Source: Caballeronia sp. dw_19 (GTDB lineage Bacteria; Pseudomonadota; Gammaproteobacteria; Burkholderiales; Burkholderiaceae). Taken from it: a stretch of DNA of 64,000 nt. The stretch spans positions 1 to 64,000 of the forward strand of contig NZ_JAAVUQ010000034.1 in the NCBI RefSeq assembly GCF_018449515.1, in the 5' to 3' direction. The notes under the pieces were generated by a model. It worked only from the letters and a program-made list of their open reading frames with translations. It ran no database searches and was not told the origin of the DNA. The position numbers and the translations under genes were made by a program. Positions 36,112 through 44,287 of this stretch are shown here, piece by piece (the stretch's first letter is position 1; each line of letters begins with the position of its first letter).

Positions 36112-36837
36112 TTAAACCGTTTCTTCCGCCGGTTCGCGCGCGGCGGCGAGCGCCATGCGGAAATCGGCGAGTTCCGCGATGGTCAGCACCGGAATGTTGC
36201 GCTCCTTAACAAATGCATCGATCTGCGCACCGCGCGCCATCGTGCCGTCCGGATTCATCAGTTCGCATAGCACGCCAGCCGGCTTCAACCCGGCGAGGAT
36301 CGTCAGATCGACGGTTCCTTCCGTATGACCCCGCCGGGTCAGCACGCCGCCCGGCTGCGCGCGCAGCGGGAACACATGGCCGGGACTTACGATGTCGCCA
36401 GCCTTGACGTTGTCGGCAATGGCGGCGCGGATCGTGGTCAACCGGTCAACGGCTGATACGCCCGTCGTCACGCCCTCGCGTGCTTCTATAGACACCGTGA
36501 ATGCCGTGCCGTATTTGCTGCCGTTGGCGGCGACCATCGGCGGCAGGTGGAGCGCGCGAACGGTCTCGTCCGGGAGGCACAGGCACACGATGCCGCTGCA
36601 CTCGCGGATCATCAGCGCCATGCCTTCGGCGTCGAGTTTTTCAGCGGCGTAAATGAGGTCGGCTTCGTTCTCGCGATCGTCGTCATCGAGCAGGGCGACC
36701 GCGCGGCCTTCGCGCAACGCTTGCAGGGCCGCGGCAATTCGGGGAGGGATGACAACGAAAGCGTCGCCTGCGCGAAGTTGCGCAAGATCAGCAAAGGCGG
36801 TGGCGGGGGAGGTGAAGCTGGACACTGAGTCGAACAT
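36112..36837 (-). CDS. ribB: 3,4-dihydroxy-2-butanone 4-phosphate synthase
   Basis: Makes the four-carbon precursor of riboflavin from ribulose 5-phosphate. The 241-residue protein has the acidic metal loop ALLDDDDRENEADLIYAAE and RRGHTEGTVDL, with no GTP cyclohydrolase II domain, so it is a stand-alone RibB. The ATG at 36837 (MFDSVSS) is used. It is preceded by an FMN riboswitch, so its expression should fall when FMN is abundant. Confidence 0.96.
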   Translation of the reverse strand: MFDSVSSFTSPATAFADLAQLRAGDAFVVIPPRIAAALQALREGRAVALLDDDDRENEADLIYAAEKLDAEGMALMIRECSGIVCLCLPDETVRALHLPPMVAANGSKYGTAFTVSIEAREGVTTGVSAVDRLTTIRAAIADNVKAGDIVSPGHVFPLRAQPGGVLTRRGHTEGTVDLTILAGLKPAGVLCELMNPDGTMARGAQIDAFVKERNIPVLTIAELADFRMALAAAREPAEETV

Positions 36838-36997
36838 GGGTGAAACGCTCTCGCAAAAGAAATGGGGCGAAAAACGTTTCAGGGCATTGCAAACAGACAG
36901 AACGACACGCGTTTTCAGCGCCGTCAATCGACAGCGCCCGTTCAACGCGGACACAAGAACGCCGCGGCAAACACGCGAAACGGACATGACCGTCTGC

Positions 36998-37173
36998 ACA
37001 TCTTCTCTCATCCGGACTGTGACCGTCGGCTCTGGCATCTCACCAGATCTGCTGACCCCGTTACGTGGCTCGCAATGACTTGCAAGCTGCGTTCACGGGC
37101 GCTCGCGGGCTCGCGGGAGGCTTTCAGCCACTCGCATACCGCCGGTGGGGAATTGCACCCCGCCCTGAAGACG
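36998..37173 (-). promoter_or_regulatory. FMN riboswitch (RFN element) upstream of ribB
   Basis: Read on the minus strand, the element starts CGTCTTCAGGGCGGGGTG, with CAATTCCCCACCGGCGGT following. It continues through a GC-rich variable arm (GCCCGCGAGCGCCC) to CAGATCTGGTGAGATGCCAG and AGCCGACGGTCACAGTCCGG, closing with ATGAGAGAAGATG. These are the conserved core blocks of the RFN aptamer in order. It lies about 160 bp upstream of the ribB start, leaving room for an expression platform. Confidence 0.97.
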
Positions 37174-37276
37174 TACTGACTTGTCGCTAAACACTTAACA
37201 ACGCGACTAATTTCAGGATACAACAGACCAGCCGATGTTGCAGTACTGCATGTTTATAGCTTGGACGGAAGCGCGC

Positions 37277-38026
37277 CTAGCTGGCATCGTCGATACGACG
37301 TGAATCGGCCGGAACATGCCAGCGCGGCGGCGTTTCCGCGTTCACCGTGACCTGATAAGCGCGTGCTTCCGTGTTGCCGGGATTACGCAGCGTGTGGGGC
37401 TGATCGGCGTCGAACACAATGGCGTCGCCCGTGGCCAGCAACTGCGCCCGGTCATGCACGCGGATTTCCAGCGTGCCGTCGCTTACAACCAGATTGATCG
37501 TGGTGCCGGGCGGGTGCGGACTGCCGGATTCGGCGTGCAGCGGCGCAATGCGCAGTTCGTGGAATTCCGCCGATGCCGGCGCGCTCAGCGGAAACAGCGG
37601 CCGTGCCGAAAAGCGTCCATTCGATGTCACGAGGCGCGTTGCCTGCTCGGCCGGCAAATATTCGATGCCATTGGTCGCGTGGCGTCGAAGGAACGCCGCC
37701 ACCGACACCTTGAGCGCGCTCGCGATCTTGTGGAGCACCTTGATGGACGGCACGCTCCGCCCGGATTCGATCTGTGCCAGCATGGCCCGTGATACGCCCG
37801 ACGCGCGAGCGAGGGCATCGAGCGAAAGCTGGCGTTCGGCGCGCAGCCGCGCCAGGTTCACGCCAACGAGATATTCGAGCGCGTCGTTCGCTTCCTGCGC
37901 GTCGGTGTTATGCGTTTGATGAACGTTAGCCGATGCCGCCCGTGTTGCCTCGGCGAGTTCGGCCGGCGCGTGCGCATCGAACGACTCGCGCACGAGTTCC
38001 AGCGATGAATAAGCCGGTGCAACCAT
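37277..38026 (-). CDS. XRE-family regulator with C-terminal cupin domain
   Basis: A 249-residue regulator. The helix-turn-helix is LARLRAERQLSLDALARASGVSRAMLAQIESGRSVPSIKVLHKIASAL, about residues 60-110. A cupin sensor domain follows (GTTINLVVSDGTLEIRVHDRAQLLATGDAIVFDADQPHTLRNPG). Such proteins control amino-acid, polyamine or sugar metabolism in response to a small ligand; the target here is unknown. The start at 38026 has GGAGG seven bases upstream. Confidence 0.9.
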   Translation of the reverse strand: MVAPAYSSLELVRESFDAHAPAELAEATRAASANVHQTHNTDAQEANDALEYLVGVNLARLRAERQLSLDALARASGVSRAMLAQIESGRSVPSIKVLHKIASALKVSVAAFLRRHATNGIEYLPAEQATRLVTSNGRFSARPLFPLSAPASAEFHELRIAPLHAESGSPHPPGTTINLVVSDGTLEIRVHDRAQLLATGDAIVFDADQPHTLRNPGNTEARAYQVTVNAETPPRWHVPADSRRIDDAS

Positions 38027-38190
38027 GATGAGCCTCCAGTCTTTCATTCGTTCAGTCGATAAGACCCGCCCAGCGAAACGGCGCGGGGACAAGTGAAAGC
38101 AAGACTAGCATTGGCTTAACGTGGGTCAAACGAAGATATCGTCACACCGTTATCAGGTGCCGCAGGGTAGCTATTCGCGGCAACGCCCGG

Positions 38191-39765
38191 TTAAACGACC
38201 GTGCGAGTGGGCATGGATGAAGCCGCCCGCGGTTCCTTCTCCGGCTCGCCGGATGCGAACCACCCGTCGATGCGGCGAATCACGTCATCCAGTGAACCCG
38301 GCTCCAGGTGGAGGCCGAGTTTCGAGCGGCGCCAGAGCACGTCGTCCGCACAGGTTGCCCACTCGTTGTCGCGCATGTAGCGGAGTTCCGCTTCGTAGAG
38401 GCCGGGCGCCAAGGCCTCGCCGAGATCGGCGAGCGAGCTTGCATCGCCCAGCAGCTTCTGTGCACGCGTGCCGTAAGCGCGTGCATAACGATGCGCGAGC
38501 CCGTCGGGCAGCCAGCGATTGCGTTCTTTGAACGATTTGAGGAAAAGCGCGAAATCGGCATTGGCAATGTCCCCGCCGGGGAGCGGTGCGCCTTCCGTCC
38601 AGGGTTTATTCCGGGCCGGCGACTGTAGCGCCTCGCCGAGCTTGTCGACGGCTTCTTCGGCCAGCTTGCGGAACGTGGTGATCTTGCCGCCGAATACCGA
38701 TAACAACGGCGCTTCGTTCGCGGGCGTGTCGAGTTCGAGCAGGTAATCGCGCGTGACCGCCGACGCGTTCTCCGCGTTTTCGTCCTCGAGCAGGCCGCGC
38801 ACACCGGCATAGGTCCAGCAGACGTCGGCCGGACTGATGTGTTTCTTGAAGTAGCGATTGATGGAGTCGCAGAGGTATGCGGTTTCTTCCGGGCTGATGG
38901 CGACTTTCGACGCGTCGCCGTGATACTCGAGATCCGTCGTCCCGATCAGCGTGTACTCGTGCTCGTACGGAATCGCGAAGATGATGCGTTTGTCCGGATT
39001 CTGGAAAATGTAGGCGTGGTCGTGCTCGAAGAGGCGCCGGGTGACGATGTGGCTTCCCTTGACCAGCCGCACGGTGTGGCGTGTATGCGTGTTGCTGTTG
39101 AGTGAATCCTTGAGCAGGTCACTGACCCACGGGCCGGCAGCGTTCGCGATGGAGCGCGCCCGAACGTCAAAGGTCGCCCCGTGGTTGTCGGCAAGTGTGG
39201 CATGCCAAAGACCTTCGCCGCGGCGCGCACTGACCAGGCGCGTGCGCGTCTTGATTACCGCGCCGTGCTCCTGCGCGTCAACGGCGTTGAGCGCGACGAG
39301 TCGTGCGTCGTCCACCCAGCCGTCGGAATAGACAAAACCGCGCTTGATGGAGTCGATGAGCGGTGTACCGGCCGGGTGCCGGCGCATGTCAATGCCCCGG
39401 GAGCCGGGCAGCAATTCACGGCGTGCGAGGTGATCGTAGAGGAAAAGGCCGGCGCGGATCATCCAGGCGGGGCGCAGGTTGGGCATGTGCGGCATCACGA
39501 AACGCAGCGGCCACATGATGTGCGGCGCCGCGCGCAGCAACACTTCACGCTCTTGAAGTGCCTTGCGCACGAGCCGGTATTCACCGTATTCGAGATAACG
39601 AAGCCCGCCGTGAATCAGCTTTGTACTCGACGACGACGTGTGCGAAGCCAGGTCGTCCTTTTCGCACAGCATGACGGTGAGGCCACGGCCCGCCGCGTCC
39701 CGCGCTATACCCGTGCCGTTGACTCCGCCGCCCACCACGAGCACATCATAAAGATTGCCTTGCAT
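38191..39765 (-). CDS. glpD: Aerobic glycerol-3-phosphate dehydrogenase
   Basis: A 524-residue FAD-dependent membrane-associated dehydrogenase that oxidises glycerol 3-phosphate to DHAP and feeds electrons to ubiquinone. The FAD-binding GGGVNGTGIARDAAGRG is at the N-terminus, followed by TKLIHGGLRYLE, and the C-terminal DAO domain includes TYAGVRGLLEDE. The ATG at 39765 is chosen. The open frame extends 156 codons upstream but lacks family similarity. An operator-like palindrome lies about 55 bp upstream, and a GlpR-like repressor gene lies close by. Confidence 0.96.
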   Translation of the reverse strand: MQGNLYDVLVVGGGVNGTGIARDAAGRGLTVMLCEKDDLASHTSSSSTKLIHGGLRYLEYGEYRLVRKALQEREVLLRAAPHIMWPLRFVMPHMPNLRPAWMIRAGLFLYDHLARRELLPGSRGIDMRRHPAGTPLIDSIKRGFVYSDGWVDDARLVALNAVDAQEHGAVIKTRTRLVSARRGEGLWHATLADNHGATFDVRARSIANAAGPWVSDLLKDSLNSNTHTRHTVRLVKGSHIVTRRLFEHDHAYIFQNPDKRIIFAIPYEHEYTLIGTTDLEYHGDASKVAISPEETAYLCDSINRYFKKHISPADVCWTYAGVRGLLEDENAENASAVTRDYLLELDTPANEAPLLSVFGGKITTFRKLAEEAVDKLGEALQSPARNKPWTEGAPLPGGDIANADFALFLKSFKERNRWLPDGLAHRYARAYGTRAQKLLGDASSLADLGEALAPGLYEAELRYMRDNEWATCADDVLWRRSKLGLHLEPGSLDDVIRRIDGWFASGEPEKEPRAASSMPTRTVV

Positions 39766-39814
39766 CGCTTGTCCGCCCCATGGCCACCAACAGAGAACTC
39801 CGTCGGAACATAAT

Positions 39815-39852
39815 AATGTTCGAATTCGAAATTTAACGAACAAAAACGAAAA
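39815..39852 (-). promoter_or_regulatory. Candidate GlpR operator upstream of glpD
   Basis: Contains ATGTTCG and AACGAAC half-sites around the palindrome TTCGAATTCGAA (39819-39830). This resembles the ATGTTCG/CGAACAT half-sites known for GlpR of E. coli. It is AT-rich compared with its surroundings and well placed to overlap the glpD promoter. No binding has been shown here. Confidence 0.5.
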
Positions 39853-40019
39853 TGTAAAGTCGTCTGAATGGCTAACTCTCGCTATTACGGCGTTTTGCCG
39901 GAAAAGTGCAGGTCGTGGTCGTATTTGTTCCCGATCGGGCTCATAGGCCGTCCGGCCGAGTGGCGCGAAGCGGGCCAGCGACCGATACTGTAGACACTGG
40001 AGACCAAGGAGTGGACGCA

Positions 40020-40397
40020 ATGCGAAAGATCTTGATGGCCGGCGCGCTAGGCGCGCTGATGCTGGGCGGATGCATATCCGCGCCGGATGTTTCGGGATCA
40101 AGGGGGGCGCCGTCCCTGGCCGCGCTTCAGTCCATGTGCGGCGGGAGTGCTGTCGATTACGGCACGGACGCACAGGGCGTGTATTCGGCGCTTCTAGACG
40201 CTTACGTGGCGCAAAAGCGTGGCAAGTTGCCAAAAGAGCAGTTTTGCGCGTTCCAGGCGGGACTTGCGGGTCAATATACGAGCTTTAGTGCTAGCCGTAC
40301 GCCGACGGCTCAAAGCGCGTGGGCTTTGTTCTTCGCAGATCAGCGGGCACAAGCGCTTAGCTGGCGCGCAGCCGTTGACCCGACATTGCGCGGCTAG
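40020..40397 (+). CDS. Small putative lipoprotein
   Basis: A 125-residue protein with a lipoprotein signal peptide, MRKILMAGALGALMLGGC, whose LGGC lipobox gives a predicted lipidated Cys18. The mature part has two further cysteines (QSMCGG, EQFCAFQ) and no domain I recognise. The ATG at 40020 is chosen because it places the signal peptide at the N-terminus. It is divergent from glpD and convergent with the small 65-residue gene. Confidence 0.75.
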   Translation: MRKILMAGALGALMLGGCISAPDVSGSRGAPSLAALQSMCGGSAVDYGTDAQGVYSALLDAYVAQKRGKLPKEQFCAFQAGLAGQYTSFSASRTPTAQSAWALFFADQRAQALSWRAAVDPTLRG

Positions 40398-40483
40398 TTG
40401 GGCCGCTATCTGGTCCGCTACTCGGCTCGCTCATGCAGCCTGATTGGGCACGCTGGCGGGGGCGAGCTGACCGCAGAGCAGAT

Positions 40484-40681
40484 TTACGAATACCGTTTGA
40501 TTGCTTTGATCGTGGAGTCGCCGGAAGCCGTCAGGCTCCACAACTGGCGTCCAGACGCAAGATTTTCCAACTGGACAAGCTGGCGTTCGAGCAGGGCGTC
40601 TAGTTCGTCGCGCACCATGTCCATCTGATGGGGCGCGTCTTGCAACAGGAGCAGCGTGGCAAATTCATGCGGACTGAGCAT
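40484..40681 (-). CDS. Small conserved-looking hypothetical protein (65 aa)
   Basis: MLSPHEFATLLLLQDAPHQ begins a 65-residue acidic protein with a helical pattern (RDELDALLERQLVQLE). A GGAG site sits six bases before this ATG; an ATG four codons upstream (MENT) overlaps that site and is less likely. I recall similar short proteins in Burkholderia but know no function. It is below the length at which coding calls are secure. Confidence 0.55.
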   Translation of the reverse strand: MLSPHEFATLLLLQDAPHQMDMVRDELDALLERQLVQLENLASGRQLWSLTASGDSTIKAIKRYS

Positions 40682-41000
40682 CGTGTTCTCCATGACGATC
40701 GAACGGCACTTTATCCGGTCGGTGACCGGCATCCGTGCTTGGGAACGTTGGGCGAGGCTGGAACTTCGTGTCCGGCAGACGCATGCTGCATAGCGTGGCT
40801 GGCAGCGCCGAAAAGCGGCGCTTCGTTGCCGGGGATTTGATTGTAGGCAAGTGCCGGACGAGTGCCAAACGCTTGCGGAAAATATTGGGTTTGACTTTTC
40901 AGGAGCGTGAAAGCGGTTCGGCGGACAAGCGGAATCGTAGAAATTACATGAGGTTCGTGCCGCAGTGCACACAGGCGGTGCAGGGTGTGCGGGCTGGCCG
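40682..41000. other. Intergenic gap before the GlpR-like gene end
   Basis: About 320 bp between the small hypothetical gene and the stop of the DeoR-family gene. I see no convincing gene, hairpin or repeat. It should contain the promoter of the 65-residue gene. Confidence 0.4.
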
Positions 41001-41780
41001 TTACTCCGCTATGAACACCTGCGTGTTTGCCTCGGCGAGCGTTTGAGCCATGTCGGGTGGCGCGGGGGCATCGGTGAAAAGCGCGTCGATCTGGCTCAGA
41101 TGACCAAGCCGGACGAGTGCAGGGCGGCCGAATTTCGAATGGTCAGCGGCGAGGAACACCGTGCGGGCGTGTTTGATGATCGCTTCGGCCACGCGGACTT
41201 CGCGGGTATCGAAATCGCGCAGCGTGCCGTCGGTTTCAATGCTCGACGCCCCAATGATCGCGAAGTCCACCTTGAACTGGCGAATGAAGTCGATCGCCAG
41301 CTCGCCCACAATGCCCTTGTCCCAGGGCCGCACAATCCCCCCGGTGATCAGCACCTCGCATTCGGGGTAACCGCTCATCATGCTCGCCACGTTGAGGTTG
41401 TTCGTGATCACGTGCAAGCCGCGATGCCGGTTCAGCGCCCGGGCGACTTCCTCGGTCGTCGTGCCCAGGTTGATGAAGAGCGACGCCTGATCGGGAATGT
41501 GCTGAGCAACCAGCGCGGCTATGCGGCGCTTTTCGTCGTGGAACATGCGCTGGCGCGCGGTGTACGAGACGTTCTCCGAACTGGTCGGGAGGCTCGCGCC
41601 ACCGTGATAGCGGCGCAGCAGGTTCATGTCGGAGAGCCAGTTGACGTCGCGGCGAATGGTCTGCGGCGTGACGTCGAAATGCGTGGCCAGGTCCTCTACC
41701 GTCACGAAGCCATCGCGTTGCACCCAGTCGAGCAGCTCTTGCTGTCGTGCGTTCAAGGTGATGCGGGGATCTCGTGTCAT
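41001..41780 (-). CDS. glpR: DeoR-family repressor, probably GlpR
   Basis: A 259-residue regulator. The N-terminal DeoR helix-turn-helix is RQQELLDWVQRDGFVTVEDLATHFDVTPQTIRRDVNWL. The sugar-phosphate-binding domain has FINLGTTTEEVARAL, NNLNVA, VLITGGIVR and FLAADHSKFGR. These match GlpR, which responds to glycerol 3-phosphate. The link to glpD rests on proximity (about 1.2 kb) and the operator-like palindrome. glpK and glpF are not in the window. Confidence 0.88.
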   Translation of the reverse strand: MTRDPRITLNARQQELLDWVQRDGFVTVEDLATHFDVTPQTIRRDVNWLSDMNLLRRYHGGASLPTSSENVSYTARQRMFHDEKRRIAALVAQHIPDQASLFINLGTTTEEVARALNRHRGLHVITNNLNVASMMSGYPECEVLITGGIVRPWDKGIVGELAIDFIRQFKVDFAIIGASSIETDGTLRDFDTREVRVAEAIIKHARTVFLAADHSKFGRPALVRLGHLSQIDALFTDAPAPPDMAQTLAEANTQVFIAE

Positions 41781-42548
41781 GGCGTCGAAGAGTGCGCTTT
41801 ATTGTCGTGAGGTGGCCCGTATTGTAAGGGAAAGGCCCGGCAGGACGGCAATGCCCGATCACCCGCGTTGCCTTTGGTTATCGTTCCCCGATAGCCACGA
41901 TGCAAGCGCGCCAACGAGCGCCTTGCCGGTGCTGTTTAGGGCTCGGGCGGCACATTGAGAGCGACAAGTTCGTTACCACGCGTTACGTCGATTACCTCGA
42001 TTACGCCCGCGCCGCAACCGCGAACGATTTGGGATGAAGCCGTTCCCGCGTGATCCGCACATGTACATATCCGCATGTCCCCATGTTCGCACCGGCCGTA
42101 CGGATTGCATGCTTCGCGTTCTGCGCAGCAACTCCTCAGGATGGCAAAATAGATGGTGTCGAGTTTGAACGCGGGTTAGCGGCCGGGACTCTACCGCGCT
42201 GTGTGCGGATTCAACAGGCAAATCGATCGGCCAAAACGCCATTGCTGAATCGTCTTTTAGCGGCTTGCCGAAATACGTCTGTAAGGGAATGGGAATCAAG
42301 CGTTGCATGCGTTATCGCAACGCGATCCGGCGCGGTACGATTTATGCTGATTTGTGCGGTATCCGGAACTGACATGTGGTTCTAACGGTCTGTGTTCGTG
42401 TCTGCAGCTTCGTTGCAACCCGGCTAAGATGCAGGCTCCAAGTCTTTAACCACATGAGGACGCCGCGACGTTACGTTCACGGCGTCGCCTGATTTTCGGC
42501 CGGTTTGGCTGACGGCGCGTTCAGTACAGCTTTGGGAGCGCGATTTTT
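41781..42548. other. Long intergenic region (768 bp) without a convincing gene
   Basis: Open frames of about 110 codons on both strands at 41973-42308 and 42050-42385 show no recognisable domain and no good start signal. A 7-bp inverted repeat GACGCCG/CGGCGTC at 42459-42486 lies just upstream of the di-iron protein gene and may belong to its leader. The rest shows no repeat or RNA family I can name. A remnant gene is possible. Confidence 0.35.
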
Positions 42549-43376
42549 ATGCACACTGACAGTACCCATGTGATGCCTTGGCGGATCGAAGATATCGACC
42601 TGTCCCGGATCGACCGGCGTAAAGCGGCATCCAATGAACACCTTCTCCTGTTGCTATGCGCGGCCTCGTTCATTGAGAGCGGGACCGATCTTTATACGAG
42701 CAACCTGAGTACGTATTTCAACGACGACCCCGAAGTTTCCGACTGGCTCAACAACGAGTGGGAACCGGAAGAAATGCAGCATGGCCGGGCGTTGAAAACG
42801 TATATCCATCATGTGTGGCCGGAGTTCGACTGGGACACGGCGTTCAAGAATTTCTTCGCCGAATACTCGCTGACCTGTTCGGTCGAGGACTTCGAAAAAA
42901 CGCGTGCGCTGGAAATGGTCGCGCGTTGTGTCGTTGAAACCGGGACGGCCACGCTGTATCGGGCAATCAATGAGTGCTCGGACGACCCGGTTCTCAAGCA
43001 ACTGACGGACAATATCCGTACAGACGAAGTCCGCCATTACAAGCACTTCTTCCGCTTTTTCAAGAAGTACAACAAGATCGAAGGCAACGGTCGCTTCGCG
43101 GTTCTCGGCGCGTTGCTGCGTCGTGTCATGGAAATCAAGAATGAGGATTCCGAGATCGCGCTACGCCATGTATTTGCCATCCGCTATCCGGAGCGCGCAA
43201 ATGACACCGCGCACAATCGGGAGTTGGCGGCGCGGGTGAATGCGCTGGTCCGGCGCAATTTGTCGGCCGATATGTGCGTGAAAATGCTGCTCAAGCCGCT
43301 CGATCTTCCGGCCCGAATTCAGCCCAGCGTGCACTATCCGCTCGCGAAGATCACGCAGCACGTGTTCTTCCGGTAG
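42549..43376 (+). CDS. Ferritin-like di-iron protein
   Basis: A 275-residue protein with a four-helix di-iron pattern: Glu in AASFIESGTDLY, the pair EEMQH in WEPEEMQHGRAL, Glu in RCVVETGTATLYRA, and DEVRH in NIRTDEVRHYKHFF. This gives two (D/E)ExxH-type ligand sets, as in acyl-ACP desaturase-like and other ferritin-like oxygenases. The reaction is unknown. The last 60 residues include LAARVNALVRRNLSADMCVKML. It stands alone after a long non-coding leader. Confidence 0.8.
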   Translation: MHTDSTHVMPWRIEDIDLSRIDRRKAASNEHLLLLLCAASFIESGTDLYTSNLSTYFNDDPEVSDWLNNEWEPEEMQHGRALKTYIHHVWPEFDWDTAFKNFFAEYSLTCSVEDFEKTRALEMVARCVVETGTATLYRAINECSDDPVLKQLTDNIRTDEVRHYKHFFRFFKKYNKIEGNGRFAVLGALLRRVMEIKNEDSEIALRHVFAIRYPERANDTAHNRELAARVNALVRRNLSADMCVKMLLKPLDLPARIQPSVHYPLAKITQHVFFR

Positions 43377-43431
43377 GCCGGCCGGCGTTTGCATTGAACG
43401 GTTTGCTACGCTTTAATCTCTTCGGGTCGAA

Positions 43432-43547
43432 TTCCCCGCTGCTTGCAGCGTAAGCGATCTTTGCCGTGTCCGTCAGGGCACTGCAGAGCCGAGGCGCGAA
43501 GCGTACGAGTCGCTGTGCGGCAATACCGCGCTGCTTGCGGCGGGGAA
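43432..43547. repeat. Intergenic element bounded by inverted TTCCCCGC ends
   Basis: TTCCCCGC at 43432-43439 and its inverse GCGGGGAA at 43540-43547 bound a 116-bp non-coding stretch. The 9-mer GCTGCTTGC occurs near both ends (43438-43446 and 43530-43538). The minus-strand reading includes KLPRRKQRGI, a peptide I recall from many spurious Burkholderia ORFs, which would fit a dispersed intergenic repeat. This is recollection, not a search. No second copy was noticed in this window. Confidence 0.4.
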
Positions 43548-43554
43548 GCTTATT

Positions 43555-43586
43555 CGATGGCCCGCTTTCGCGGGCCATCGTCTTTT
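43555..43586 (+). terminator. Strong hairpin terminator between the di-iron and split-barrel genes
   Basis: An 11-bp stem CGATGGCCCGC/GCGGGCCATCG with a TTTC loop and TCTTTT tail. It lies about 14 bp before the ATG of the next gene, so that gene's ribosome-binding region overlaps the tail. Confidence 0.85.
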
Positions 43587-43599
43587 CACGGAGATCCGC

Positions 43600-44115
43600 A
43601 TGACCGCTTCCACCGCGTCCGGTGCGCCAGGTATCGAGCAGGGCACGTTTGACGAATGGCCTGCCGAATTGCGGACCTTGTTCGACGGCACGTCGATCGA
43701 GACGAAAACGGGCTTCACGGCGTCGTTGCTCGCAGCCGATGACGGCCGCGTGCGGACATCGCTGTTGAGCGTCGGCGAGTTGTTCGCGCCGGATCCGGGC
43801 ACGTTGTGTTTTTCGTTGTGGCCGCAGTCGAGGGCGGCGCGGTTGGTGTCGAAGACGGGTAACGCCACGCTGACTTTCGTCTTCGATGAAGCCTTCTTCC
43901 AGGTCCAGCTTCAGGCGCGAATTGCGCCGTTGGAGGGTTCGCCGGTCACGTGTTTTATCGCGACGATAGAAAGCGGGGAATGGCAGAAAGTACCTTACGC
44001 GCGGCTCGTGCAGGGCATTGGATTCGAGTTTGCTCAGGGACAGGGGGACGCGGTGCTGGCCCGCTGGCGAGAACAAATCGATGTGCTGAAGCGTGCGGCG
44101 AGCGCCGCTGCCTGA
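43600..44115 (+). CDS. FMN-binding split-barrel (pyridoxamine-phosphate-oxidase-like) protein
   Basis: A 171-residue protein with the strand pattern of the PNPOx-like fold: TASLLAADDGRVRTSLLSVGELFAPDPGTLCFSLWPQSRAARLV, then a TLTFVFDEAFFQVQLQARIAPL strand pair. Flavin binding is likely but the substrate is unknown. GGAGA lies upstream of the ATG. The gene begins immediately after a terminator, so its promoter may be within or after the hairpin region, or there may be read-through from upstream. Confidence 0.7.
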   Translation: MTASTASGAPGIEQGTFDEWPAELRTLFDGTSIETKTGFTASLLAADDGRVRTSLLSVGELFAPDPGTLCFSLWPQSRAARLVSKTGNATLTFVFDEAFFQVQLQARIAPLEGSPVTCFIATIESGEWQKVPYARLVQGIGFEFAQGQGDAVLARWREQIDVLKRAASAAA

Positions 44116-44118
44116 AAT

Positions 44119-44148
44119 AAAAAAGCGGAGCCGAGGCTCCGCTTTTTT
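44119..44148. terminator. Bidirectional terminator after the split-barrel gene
   Basis: A 14-bp stem AAAAAAGCGGAGCC/GGCTCCGCTTTTTT with a tight loop, T-rich on both strands. It lies four bases after the stop at 44115 and also downstream of the convergent rhlE gene. Confidence 0.9.
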
Positions 44149-44287
44149 ATCGAACGCAGTGTGGGGCGGTTGCACGCAAAAGAGTTCCATTTGACTTTCC
44201 GCCGCCATAGCGAAGCCGAAAGCAACCGCCTTCCCTCAAGCGAAGAAGGCGCGGGCGAGCTTCCCACCCGCACCCACATCGCGCTAT

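Noticed and set aside
41973..42385. Frames of ~110 codons on both strands of the long intergenic gap
   Set aside because: Mutually overlapping, no start signals and no recognisable fold, so not called as genes.
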